Part shown: piece by piece, positions 33,770 through 46,000 of the stretch
Numbering within the stretch: position 1 is the stretch's first letter
Layout of the letters: every line of letters starts with the position of its first letter
NCBI RefSeq assembly: GCF_051622035.1
Contig: NC_135360.1
Location: 10,406,001-10,470,000 of the forward strand
DNA from: Arctopsyche grandis
Taxonomy: Eukaryota; Arthropoda; Insecta; Trichoptera; Hydropsychidae
Reading direction: 5' to 3'
DNA length: 64,000 nt
Program-made: the position numbers and the translations under genes
The notes under the pieces: model-generated
Told to the model about the DNA's origin: nothing
Databases searched by the model: none
The model's input: only the letters and a program-made list of their open reading frames with translations

Positions 33770-34075
33770 GTGAAATTTTGACAGGCTAATGAAAAAGTGA
33801 CAGGTGTGCCCGTTTGACACTAGAGGTGTGAAACGTCACTTGAAACCGGGAACGCGAGGTGTTGCAATGGTAACGGGTCGCGGTAAACTGGTAATTTGTT
33901 TACCCGTTTGCGGCGGGAGTGTCGGGAATCACTCCTGCCGCCATATTGGAAGACGGCCGCCATGTTTCAGCCACATGGTCTGGATTCGCGCTGCCCGCAC
34001 GGTATTTTTTTCAACCTTCGTAAGATCATTGTTTACCCCCACCACCAAATAAAGGACTTCAGCACATGGTGAAAC
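33770..34075. other. GC-richer block of unknown nature
   Basis: The stretch runs from TGTGAAATTTTGACAGG to a CCAAATAAAGGACTTC segment and is clearly richer in GC than its surroundings. It includes GCCGCCATATTGG and GGCCGCCATGTTTCAG. The 82-codon frame in it has no family resemblance. A solo LTR is possible (TG start, AATAAA near the end), but no flanking duplication was confirmed. Confidence 0.3.
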
Positions 34076-34305
34076 AGTTTTTTTTTTGTATTATTTATTC
34101 ATAAGACCGTTTATGTAAGGGGAAGCAGTTCCAAACATTTCAAAACGATTTTCTTTTTATATACTACCTATACATTCAACATATACAATGTGATTAGAGT
34201 CAAGTAAGCTATGCTTTCTTCTTATTTTTCTCATTTGATATCAATTAAGAGGGCTGCACACCAGAAACCTTAATTTTGTTGCCGTTGCTTTCTTCGATAT
34301 ATTTT

Positions 34306-34738
34306 TTATTTTATTTTTTTATTTTACATATATACCAGGAAGGCCTTACAGGTAAATCCCAATACGCCTTCCTGGCCAATTACAAATACAAATGCAGCAT
34401 TTTTTTATTATAAGTCGTTGAATTGCGAGACACTGAAAAAACTCGCAAATTAACGAGACATCTATGAATTGTACATAAATTTTTATTGTACATCCATCAA
34501 ATTTCAAATAGTGGTGACATAGTAGGTAGGAAGGATTTTTAGCCAATTTTTTTTTCCGGGAACCGTTTCAACAATGAAATCAGAGAAAATTGGCAAACTC
34601 TGATAGGAAACGATCAACCTGGAGTCACAAATCCAGGTCTGACCAACAGCATACTCTGAAAAATTCATTTTCATTCAGGGATAGAACCCGGCACCTTCTT
34701 GACGGTAAGCAGAAGCTTAACGTCCGAGCTATGCTGCT
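34306..34738 (-). mobile_element. tRNA-derived SINE, near complete
   Basis: On the minus strand the head reads CAGCAGCATAGCTCGGACGT and, further on, GGGTTCTATCCC, which fit pol III A and B boxes. The body follows, then a hairpin tail (GGCCAGGAAGGCGTATTGGG ... AAGGCCTTCCTGG) and a TAAAATAAAAAAATAAAAT tail. Its 5' end abuts palindromic MITE copy 4. Two other pieces lie at 3615-3955 and 8340-8410. Confidence 0.7.
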
Positions 34739-34742
34739 GGCT

Positions 34743-34954
34743 GGCTTTTCCTCCCGTATTAATGTGCGCGCGCAGAATAAGCCTGTTCCTCTTGTTCCTG
34801 TTGTATCCTGCTCGCGCAAATTAAGTGAGTATGTACCGTTTACCATGCACCATTTTTTTTTGATCTATCGACTTAAGATCTTTCGATTTTCGATCTTTGC
34901 CTTCCGATATTTGCGTTTTCTGTCGTTTAACATTCTGTCTCGTCACGGAGACCG
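34743..34954. mobile_element. Palindromic MITE (MULE-like), copy 4, half element
   Basis: Only the centre and right arm remain (GGCTTTTCCTCCCGTATT to CGTCACGGAGACCG). About ten bases of the centre are also missing. The left arm is gone, and the SINE starts where it should be. Confidence 0.75.
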
Positions 34955-34959
34955 ATCAA

Positions 34960-35740
34960 TATATATATTAAGTGAATGCGACAGTTTCGCTTCGACCAGA
35001 TAATACGTATTTTAAATCGACAAAATCGAGGTTTCGTATTCTCCTATTTTCTCCTCCGAAACTGGACCAATTTAAAAAAAAATCATCATCGGTATGAGAA
35101 AGATATTTTCTGTGCAACTATGCGCGTATTTTTTTTTAAATCGACCGTTAAATAAGCACGCTGGACTCTTTTCGTGGGTGTAAAAAAGATGCGATTTTAT
35201 AGATGTTTGGCGGCTCCTAACTCCTATAAAAAATAACTAATCAAAAAAATAAAACGATAGATGCATCCCAATGGTGGATATTCGTAGCATATTAAAAAAT
35301 AATTTCTCTAGTGCCATAATTGAGGAAGGGAGAAGTGTAATACGTTTGTATGGACAAGGCGCTGGTGTCCAGCCCTCTTAAGGGATGCACGCTTTTTATT
35401 ACAAACCTCCTTTACGTTTCACTTACGATTACAATTCAGGAAAATATTTGCCTCTTATCCGATCGTTTTCATACTTTGCGATATTGCTCATTTTGGTCAT
35501 CAATATAAGTAAATGGATCCTCTGCCATTACGATAGAGATAAAATATCGTTTAAGACGCGTTTGAATTTTGCAAATTTTAAATCTGGGTGACGTCTATGT
35601 AGTCTTTAGTTTTATACATATGTAGATGGCGGTAGTAAAATAAAATTATTGGTATTTTTTATTCAAAATAATAATTTATTAAGATCGTATTCAATTCTCA
35701 AGATAGCTCCATATACATTTCATTGGAAACAAATTAACGC
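34960..35740. other. Gene-free stretch
   Basis: No gene, RNA or clear element was seen. The 68-codon frame at 35385-35591 is not supported by any motif. Confidence 0.4.
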
Positions 35741-35742
35741 CT

Positions 35743-36453
35743 TTATTGTAATGTGGGAACATGGGAGAGAGTATCCACTGTCTAAGTGCGTTCGTGGGTG
35801 AACAATAGACATCCCGAATTAAGCGAACGGGACTCAGTAAGTGCCCGAACAACGAATACGCTGGAGTTCTCACAGGACAATAGACTCACCACGGTAGAAC
35901 TCTACGTGCCTAATAATGGATACACAAATTTTATTTTATTTTATTTTTACATATTAGCCATAGTGACATTACAGAGAGCTCCAACGCGTCACTGTGGCCA
36001 GACATTCAATTATCACAATATAATTATAATATTGGCGTTCCTCAACAACCACTCAACCAGATTAGCATAGTTTATATTGAAGAGGTCAATTTCACCAGCA
36101 ATCCGGTTGAGCAGATATATCTCCCTAGATATAGGAGCCTTTGCCAACATATTTGTTCGAGTAGATTAAATTAAAATCCCCAATCAACATTGCACGCCCT
36201 TTGGATAAATCTAAAACATTTGAAACAATCAAATTAAAAAAATCCCTATAAGATTCAGGCGTTGATCTAGGTGGAAAGTATACTACACATATATATAATA
36301 AGAATGGAATACTGGGTATGCAACTTGACCTTTATAAGGAGGTAAGTCAGCGATGGTTACGTGTGGAACTCCTGAATCGTTGAATAAATGCTGTGAAGCG
36401 ACTTTGGTCTTTCATATGAATCTGAACCCACCCCTAACGCAACAATATCTTGT
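35743..36453 (+). mobile_element. Probable second LTR, interrupted by a LINE insertion
   Basis: The right end (ATAAATGCTGTGAAGCGACT ... CCCTAACGCAACA) resembles the end of the solo LTR at 32426-32851. The left part (from TGTAATGTGGGAAC) reads like LTR sequence but is not clearly homologous. The two parts are separated by the LINE-derived insert at about 35925-36315. The similar words ATGGATAC and ATGGAATAC lie at the two junctions, consistent with a target duplication. The left boundary is uncertain. Confidence 0.4.
35925..36315 (-). mobile_element. LINE-derived insert: endonuclease piece joined to 3' tail
   Basis: Minus-strand translation from about 36290 gives VYFPPRSTPESYRDFF and GRAMLIGDFNLIYSNKY. 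This is the region around the GDFN motif of a LINE apurinic-type endonuclease. After a stop it runs into a hairpin tail (GGCCACAGTGACGCG ... GTCACTATGGC) and an AAAATAAAATAAAAT tail. The reverse transcriptase is absent, so the copy is internally deleted. Confidence 0.6.
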
Positions 36454-36625
36454 CTTCAGAAAGCAAATTTTAAAATAAGTAATTTCAAGTATAAACATAG
36501 ATTACTCAAACACAATTTATTCGTCGTTTTTAATTAAAAATATTCTATGTGTAAAATATATTATGAACATTTATGAGCATTGTATAACAAATGGGTTTTC
36601 AAGTTTATTTTTACATATAGGTATG

Positions 36626-36822
36626 TTACAGTTGAAGTGTAGTTTCCAGTTGTAATATAATTTGACTACTTGGAATATATTCCATTTAGCCTGGTATGTA
36701 CAACTACCGCTATAGTTGAAGTGTATTTTCAACCTAACCTAACCTACGTAAGCTGATTCATATGGCGAATTACATTCCAACTGGTCAAAATATATTACAA
36801 CTGAAAATACAGTTCAACTATA
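36626..36822. repeat. Foldback repeat
   Basis: ACAGTTGAAGTGTAGTTTCC with TTGTAATATA on the left is mirrored by TATATTACAACTGAAAATAC with AGTTCAAC on the right. A further copy of AGTTGAAGTGTATTTTCAAC sits inside. ACCTAACCTAACC and GGTTAGGTT motifs lie within and just beyond it; these are too short to be called telomeric. Confidence 0.5.
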
Positions 36823-36849
36823 AATTGGTCCAATATAGATTAGGTTAGG

Positions 36850-39800
36850 TTTTCGTGAAATCGTCACTCGACTAGTAAATTGAGTTGGAAAGTCACATTT
36901 TTGTTTTGAACACATTCTTAGACATATTGAAAGACAATGCTCATTACCTTTATTCAAATATTAACGCATTATTGTAAACATTTATTACACGATTGTTTAT
37001 TCCATAGGGCATTATGTAAACTCCTGTTTCAATAAAATTTTAAAGTCACCTGTCTTCTCCATTATAAATCAAATGAAATAAATTTCTTTAGAATTTTTGT
37101 AATTTGAAATCATAGCCTGATTACTATGGATGATAAATAAATAAAATTAATATGTATGTGGATGATAATATTAGAAAAATGTTTTCGACTTCTGATCGTA
37201 CGTTCTTCTTCATTACCGAGCTAAATACAAAAGTATATTCCGTTCATAAAAAGATCTCTAAAGTTTTCTTTTTTTAAATGCACACACACGCACACGTGAT
37301 CAATTAAAGAAACTCTATATGACATTGCCACAGGGACTATTTTAGCGTAGCACGGTTAAACACACTTTTGTTGTGTGACAAAAGGGTTCGAAAGGAATGG
37401 AACAAGTGCACAAGCGTTCAGAAATATTCAATTTTCATTTTTACTATACCCAATATTGCAAAAATGCAAATTCAATAAAAAATAAAAAAAATATATACCA
37501 ACAAACACTTACAGATTGTATACGATTGAATATTATAAATATAATACTCATGTAACTATGTAAATACATATAACTATTTTTTATTTGTAATACCACATAT
37601 CTTTCAAAGATAGTTTTTAAATTGTGAAAAAATTTGTTTCATATTTTCTAATAATATTTCATCTAAACTTTCATTTGTAAGGCCTGCGATAGCGCATTTA
37701 CAGATGCTTGGAGAAGAAACCGTGTGATGTATTGCTTAAGAACGTGTATACCATTACCATTAATTGGATATTTCTTAACCTTAGCATAATATACAATTAA
37801 AATTTTAAATATTACATTAAAACAAAAGACAATTTGAATTATTATACTAATATAAGAAAACAAATGTTTTAAATTTTACAGGCTCAAATTTCAGGTATGA
37901 TTTCTAATTCTTTAATAGGATATTGTTTACTTTGAAATATGCTATAGCATTAAGATTATTTACAAATTAACACCTACATGTGTACGTATAACATTTTCAC
38001 GAAAGGGAACATTTCATCGTATGTGCCTTTAATATTTTGAAAATCTAGACATCTTGTGCGCTACAAATCAAATAAAATGTCCAACTGCGTGTGTTTACAG
38101 AACAATCGCATTTCCACAAATACATAAATACGAGGTATGAAATAAAACAGATTAGAGTTTACTTGCACATGTGTTACTTTTTTTGAAGTGAACGTGTATT
38201 CCTTATTGTTTTTTACAGTTCATGGGTTACACATTGTACAAGTACATGTGCATGAGGGGAATACTAGGACAACCGAACATCAATTTTATTATATATGTAT
38301 ATTAAATATACAATATTATTTTGATATAATGTCACTCGAATACATGTATTTAGATTTAATTACATTTGTGATGAAATGCATATCCATACATATGTATGTA
38401 CATATATGTAGTTTATTATTATTATAGACTTGAACTACTTTTTCATTTAAATATGACTAACATACATAATTCCAAAGACATTAGCAATGATTTTTTCGTT
38501 AATGAATTAAGAACTTGCGAGACATGATATATGAAACCTGTAATATACATAATATAAAGTTTTCATACGATATTTTTTAAGGATTTAATAACTTCTTACA
38601 ATGTAGTAATTTAAAATCGTAACGACTGTCTTCTTAAATAAGGATATAATGGTCTGAATTTGTTATATGAAAAAATAAAATTGTTTTTAATTTTTCGGCT
38701 CCATATTTCATATTATAATTTAGGTGCGTATTACCGTATTACCTGGCTGTTTTCAGGTAATTTCAGCTAATTGATTTAATAAATCTATGTGTCTCTTGTG
38801 TATAGTTTCCCCTTTGCTACAAAAAGAGTTCATCTCGCGCGTATATCAGTTAACGCGGCTTTTGCTGAATAAAAATAACTGAAGGGTTCACCAGACACAT
38901 GTCACCGACTAATGGCGTCAAATATGGAACCGTTGATCTTTTTTACTTCAATTATATTTTCATCTTTCGTTCGGGGTTTTTTTTTTCTATTTTTATTCAT
39001 TTTTTAATTTCTTCCAAGAGAGATGGAAACAATGCGTTCGTCAGTGACAGATTTTCTTGATTTATTGCAGCGAAAGTTTTCGTTCATATTTCAAATCTTA
39101 TCTTCAACACGTGTTTGATAATATTTCTGCATCATGCGACCTTTGCTACGGCTTATATTTATTCTATATTGAAAAACTTAAGATTATCAAACATGCGACC
39201 CGACCCGATCATTTACATATGTTGCAATTTTAAATCAAATATATAAAAAAAATTACAAAGTATGCTTACATACATATAATATATAGACTTTTACATGTTC
39301 ACTATAATATTCCCATCTCCCCTTGACAATATTTGACCCTCAACAAAGTAAATTAAAAAAAATCAGTAACAGTTTCTACCGTTTAAGACAAAATAAATCC
39401 GTCGAGTGTCGCGTTTCGTCGCACCCTTTCTTTTTTTTTTTGATCCTTCGTTAGACCATTTTTCAACATCGTTCAACCCCTATAAAAACCGAAACGTAAT
39501 TATCTTAGAGTTGCGCGATTTGACACTGAAAAAATGCGCCTAAAAAACATTAGGTATCATGGGAAAAAGTCACCGAATAGAAAAAGGATCAAAATTTTAA
39601 GTAGTTTCGTATTTTGATTGACGTTGTACAGCTCGTTGACGTTACTCGGAATAACTATGAGCTTTGGTTTTTTTATGTCAAAAAGAAAAACATTTTACCC
39701 AAAATATATTTTTTTAAGGTTTGAACTTGAACATAACAAATTAAAACTATGAATATCTCTATTCGTGTCTTCTTGGTATAATTCAAAATAAAATAAAAAA

Positions 39801-39985
39801 TACTACATATGTAAACACTTGTATATAAATACGTATGTAGATGAAAGTTGAAGTATACTTTTATATAATGGATTTAAATTTATTTTGCAGCACCAGATAT
39901 TTTTAGCTATTTCAATAAAATATTAATGTAATTCAATAATACAATGTAAATATTGTAATGACGATTTTCATACATTTCACACTTT
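36850..39985. other. Gene-free AT-rich DNA
   Basis: More than 3 kb with no supported gene. Open frames here (37663-37863, 38188-38427) are short and lack motifs. No element ends were identified. Confidence 0.45.
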
Positions 39986-39989
39986 TCAA

Positions 39990-40200
39990 GTTGCCTAGGT
40001 TTTTGAGCTATTTTTCCTATTATGCTGTACATTAACATTGGAATAATATAATACTATGATAACTAACAAAATTAAATTGATATTGTAAAATAGAAAATGA
40101 TCAGTAGATCAGTAGCTATTAAAATAGATATAAGATGTATTGTGAAATTTAGTAACAATAAAAAGCATTTAAAAATCAAAATCAAAGTTGCTTAGTAATT
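39990..40200 (+). repeat. Dispersed repeat E, copy 1
   Basis: The stretch from GTTTTTGAGCTATTTTTCC through GATCAGTAGATCAGTAGC to AATAAAAAGCATTTAAAAAT matches 61150-61350 (same strand) and 56960-57115 (opposite strand). The shared 3' end (AATAAAAAGCATTT) suggests the tail of a retroelement. Confidence 0.65.
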
Positions 40201-40209
40201 ACCTAATTA

Positions 40210-42990
40210 AATGTATTATATATTGCTTCTACATACATTTATGTTTCATAACAGCAATTAAAATGTATTTACCATACGCATGCATGTAGATAAATAACTA
40301 TGACTGTTGCAAACAAATCTATCTGGGGTGTAAGTGCATTAAAATGTTAATAATGAAATCAACAGTGTTATGTACACCTACTGAACTTTGAAAGGGTTAG
40401 AGGCCACGTGTAAACATTTATACTGGCATTTTATAAAAATGTAATGTATCAACTTGTGAATGAATATGACATCCTGACATAATTTAATTGAATTCTCTTT
40501 TTTTTCGTGTTGAAGTCGGCCATCTGTGCCGAAAACTTACATCACTTGTATCAATTCTACTTCCTCGGAATACTATTTTAGCATGTCCTTTGTCCAGTAG
40601 AGCTAAATCTATTAATGAAACTAAAAGCCGAGAAACGAGTAATATAAAATTTGATGCACTGTAGAGAACGTTGAAATACTTTATTTAGATAAATAAAATA
40701 CATACCATTTTTTTGTAATAGTTTTTTTTTGTTTTCATTTATTACCCTAGAATATTACAAATTTATTTTGTATTTATATCATTACTACATTACTTTAACT
40801 TCATCAGGAATCATTTAACGTATATATTTATATACATTAAAATATAATGCATCTCCTTGTATACTCAAGAAAACCCGACACATAAAAAAATCACAGTAGA
40901 ATAAATTTATGCAGATAATTTTCCATCTGAAATTCGCTTATCAATCACCACACTTATACATATGCACATATCATGCAATTCTCAATCTTTATTAAATTAC
41001 CAATTTTTAGATAGATTTTATTTTAGAAATTTCGTTTTTTTATCATGGTTGAAGTTTTTCAGCTTACTCTGTAACGAAGTGTTCATCGATTTTCAAGTGG
41101 TTTTTTGTTGCCTTCACAAGTAGATTTTCCTTGCATTCTAGAATATTATATGTACATATGTATGTACATAGATGAAGATAAGAACATAGTTTGGCTTAAT
41201 AAATAGAGATGTCGATTTTGTATTCGACTTTTTCGAATATCATAATATTATATATGCTATCTAAATATTGACACTAAATCTGTATATGACTATGTACTCT
41301 AAATTAGGTATCCCTACTTTGAATATTCCAATACTTTTTATACGGACTTTTTTTATTTTCAATCTTTTGTTATTAATTCTTGTGGATTAATAACAAAAAT
41401 TCTATTGATAACAGGCTTATCTCGATAAAATAAACGAATAGTCGAAATATGATTTTTCTAAGTGGAATTTTATTTAATTCTCATATAAAGACAATTTAAT
41501 ATATTATCCCTATAAATTCAATTCAGATTCGTGTAAATACAAGTAAATACTAGTACGAGCTTTTAGCTCGCAATTTTACCGATTTAAAATTCAGCACACA
41601 ATTCCAATTAACCCTTTTAAACGAAAACAAAAATAGTGTGGCCAGAACACTATCCCAATAAACATGTTTCAATATAAAATAGTATTAACAGTGGGAAAAA
41701 ATCCCAAGTGAAAATACGTACTTTTGACTTTTGATTTGAACTGGACGACTACTTAGAGAGATTTGAAGGCTGAAAAGTACTACAAATGAAAGATAAAATA
41801 CCCGACTATAGATTCCAATATTCATTTTAAACAGGAAATTGACAGATTTTGAGACATCGACTGAACGACACTAAGATATAGAAACATCGCGCGATTTAAA
41901 AAACACATATCTCCGAATCTCGATCTAATCAACATTTTTTATTACCAGATTAGTGTTCATTGGGCATAGATCTATAAGAAAAGTCATATCTCGTCTCTGA
42001 ACTTAAAAAAGTCGTCATTTGTCGAACAGTGTTACATATGTATGTACATACATATTATTGACAATTCAAAACACAACACGAACGTACTTTTGCCACATGA
42101 AAGCAATTCACTTAATATATTTAAATATTTTGACAACGTTATGTATCTGTGGGTACGATATAAAAACAGACATAAAAGGCTTAGATATTAGTCGCCAACA
42201 ACATAATGATTTTTTGAATTTTATTAACTTATTTTATTTTAATTTCATTCAACAAAGAAAGTTTCACAAATTAAAAAAATATTCACGCGAGTTTTTCTGT
42301 TCAGCGTCCAAATTAGAGGTTTTAATACCAAATTTAAAATTTAATTATAAATATTCTTACGCATTTCAGCCACAAAATTTGATATTCTTCTTCTTGTTGT
42401 TGCATTATCCGCTCACTAAATATTTGCGATTATCCTGACAACAATTATTTTATAAAAAGCAATATAAAAAAACTAAAGCTTTCCCATTTTGAAGCTTTTG
42501 ATCTGAGATACTTCTTCTACCTGGTCTTCTGTTGCCGACTATCTTACATTGCATTATGAGATACATATAATATGTGACATTTCGAGTTGCACATGTTGCG
42601 TCCTAGACAGCAAAACTTGATGTTCAATCTAAAAAAATATGGAGATAAGTATAATATTGGTATTAATATTCATATAAAAATCAAAAATTAAAGTAACATA
42701 AATAAATTATGGAGTTTGTTGGCCTTGCTAAGATCATTGGCCACTTTGATTTGTAAGTTATAATAAAATAATCCAAAACATACCTAATATTAATATGATC
42801 AGAGTAAGTGATGTAGAAATATAAAAGGAATACATCTGACATCCACTATTTCAAAAACTTCAATTATATGTACGAATGTATTGATATAGCCATTATCTAC
42901 ATATGACGCTTTTAACGATGACATATCGTTTGTCGCGACCACCACATTGAGAATCGCTGAAAACAGCCACCGTTGAGCAATAATCTATGA
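40210..42990. other. Gene-free AT-rich DNA upstream of Vg2
   Basis: No supported gene. A 139-codon frame at 42019-42438 lacks any recognised motif and has strongly AT-biased residue use. Some regulatory DNA for Vg2 may lie near its end. Confidence 0.4.
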
Positions 42991-43020
42991 AATGATGATC
43001 GAAGCAAATTTTCAAATCTG

Positions 43021-43028
43021 TATATAAG
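43021..43028 (+). promoter_or_regulatory. TATA box of Vg2
   Basis: TATATAAG about 70 bases before the Vg2 start codon, matching the arrangement at Vg1. Confidence 0.65.
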
Positions 43029-43097
43029 CCGTACAATAGATTATCACAAGCAGACTCCGGCTGGTGAAGCTGTGTGGCCAGTGGAGCTTCTCTCATC

Positions 43098-46000
43098 ATG
43101 AAGTTCGTTTTCGTGATAACTTTGCTGTGTAAGTCCACACAAAAATCACCATCGGCTGATAATTATTTATTGATTGATCTTGTGCTCACATAATTTCTGT
43201 TATAATAAACAGTAGCGGCAGCATTCGCGAACGATGCAGACGACAGGAAAACAAAGGAAGCCCAGCCTGTTTTTCAAGGTGTGGTGCCTATATCAATCGT
43301 CTTAAATTCGACCACTGGCTTCCATCCTTCAAATCGACGTACGTAACAACTTTTAACCAAATTCCTATGCTGAAAGCTCTTTTCGAATTTAATTTGATTT
43401 AAATACTCTTTGTAGATCTTCTAATAAAACCTAGTCCTATCGACAACGGTCATTTAGTAGATCCTCAAAGTTTATAGTGTTGTATTAAAGCCATTTTAAT
43501 TTATGTTAGATAACGTAATTTTTAAATACATATGTAGATCAAGGAAATCAATGGCACAGTGATCAGGTTGACAAATCGCACCAGTCATCGAAATGCATTT
43601 TTTGCAGACGTCCCTCAGATACGTACAGTAGTAAGTCTTTTAAGTTGATTTAATTTTAGGTTTCTAAATGTACACGTGTATATTACATATTACCTTTTTT
43701 TCAGATTGGCATGCCAATAAGAAGTACTCGTACAATGTCGAATTACGTACCTTGACTTCCATGAACACGCACGAAGAGGGTGTCTCCAGCAACTGGGCTG
43801 GCGTCCAAATCAAAGCTAGACTAAGCCTTCACTGCCTCAAAGCCGACAGACTCCGAGGAGAATTCCAAGGGTTTGTTTACGGACATGTGCACCATCAACT
43901 TCCAGGAGGTTGGAATTCCAACTTGCCCGTCCTGCAATATAAGCCATACCCAGGAATGCAAAAACCATTCGAAGTCATCATGAGCGGTGGATTGGTCAAG
44001 GAAGTGTTGGTGAGCAAGGATACCACCCCGGAAGAAGAAAATTTGCTTAAAGGCATTTTGGGCAATTTCCAATATGATACCAGCGAAAGGAGCAATTCTC
44101 GCCACGAAGATAAAAGCAATGGTGTCTTCAGAAAAATGGAACGTGAAGTTAGCGGCAAGTGCGAGGTATTGATATTTCTTAATATGTTGATTATATTAGA
44201 TTTATACACAAATATACTTAAATATATTATATTTTTACAGACGCTGTACGCTGTCAATCCTTTGGGATTGGACATTTTGCAGAGCTCTCCCTACTTGGCA
44301 CCATTCGTTAATGTCAAGAAAATGAAGCAAGAAAATAAAAAATACGTAGTCGATATAAGGAAAACCAAAAACTACGGCAAATGTAATAAACGCGTGGCAT
44401 ACCACTTCGGTGTTCCAGAAGAATCTAGCTGGGAAAACTCCGCTGGCAATTTGATGAAGGTGAAAAAGTGATTGATTTATTAAGAATAATTTGTAAATAT
44501 AATGCCAAAGTGTCAACTCAGACAATTTTGATATTTTAGAGGTCTACTGTTAGTCGCATTATCGCTGATCTGAATAACAACACCATCTACTCGTCGTACA
44601 CGACCGATCAAATCAGAGCCACTCCTTTGATTGGCCAACAATACGCAAATGAAGCCGAAGTTATGAGCAGTGCTAACGTGACTCTGATCGCTGTTGAACA
44701 AAGCATGGAAAATCCCAAACCTCTTGAACTTCGTTCTGCCGGTGATCTCATTTACAGCATCGGATCTAAAAAACAAAGAAACCAACGCGTCGGTGGATCA
44801 TCATCCAGCAGTTCTTCTTCCTCAGAAGAAGATCGCCATGGAAACAATAAAGGTGGCGATCAAGCATCCCATCCCAACTCCATTAGCAAGCATGGAGAGC
44901 AAAACCATAAAGACCAAGGAGATGAACAAAAACCAGCTCGTCGCCAACGACGGTATTGAATTATATAACTTCAAAAAATTATATTTTACGTTGTACTAGA
45001 TATTAATAAGATATTTGAATTATCTCAATACAGATCGGTAATACAGCGTGTGAATACCGAAGACCTTTTGCGATCAAATTTGGATGAGAATATCAAGCGA
45101 ATCCAGGAAGGCAGCAATAGACAGCAAGGCTCCGGCTCAATTCGAGGCTTTAATACGCACTATCCTTCTTCTCGTTCTAGCTCAAGCCATTCATCTTCCT
45201 CCTCGTCTTGTGACTCTGATGATGATGACAGTGGTGATTCATGGCTCGATCTACCCAATATGCAATCACCTTCCATGTCAATTATCAGAAACTCACACGG
45301 CAAACAACCACGCAAGACCCCAGCGGAAATCGCCAAAATCGCACAGAACATTGCTACGGAACTCCAGCACCCGAGTAATATGCCCAATGAGAGCACGTTG
45401 TCAAAAATGAATGGCCTCGTCAACTGGCTGTCAACCATGAATCTTCAAGAATTGGAACAAACTGCCAAGTTGATCGGTCCCCAGGAAAATCGCGCCGACA
45501 ATGTAAAACTGTACGCCTGGAGAGTGTACTTGGATGCTGTTGCTCAAGCTGGAACCAACGCAGCCTTCACCCACATCAAAAACATGATTTTTAAAAATAC
45601 CATCAGGGGTGAAGAAGCAGCTCAATTAGTCGCAGTTATGCCCAGAACCTTGCGCTATCCTACGAAACGATTGCTTTTGGACTTCTTCAAAATGACTTTC
45701 GACACCAGGGTGAAAAACCAATTGCACTTGAATAGTTCGTTGCTGATGGCTTCCACAATCATGATCAACAAAGCTCATGTGAATAGGCACACTGCTCACA
45801 AAAACTTCCCAACTCACATCTTCGGCAGAATGTTGTCCAGCAAGGACGATCTCGTAACCAGCTTTGTTATACCTGAGTTGGAACGAGAACTTAAAACAGC
45901 CGTTCAAAATAGGGATACTCACCGAGTTCAAGTATTCGTGAGAGCTATCGGAAACTTGGGTCATCCTGATATCTTGAGAGTATTCTCACCTTATATCGAA

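Noticed and set aside
34680-34738. A functional tRNA gene
   Set aside because: The pol III box-like words belong to a SINE head. No complete cloverleaf could be formed by eye, and a SINE body follows.
36727-36850. Interstitial telomere sequence (TTAGG)n
   Set aside because: Only two or three units of AACCT / AGGTT occur, within a foldback repeat.
42019-42438. 139-codon open frame upstream of Vg2
   Set aside because: No motif, no promoter or splice partner, and AT-driven residue composition. It is long for chance in AT-rich DNA, so a decayed gene cannot be excluded, but there is no support for a function.
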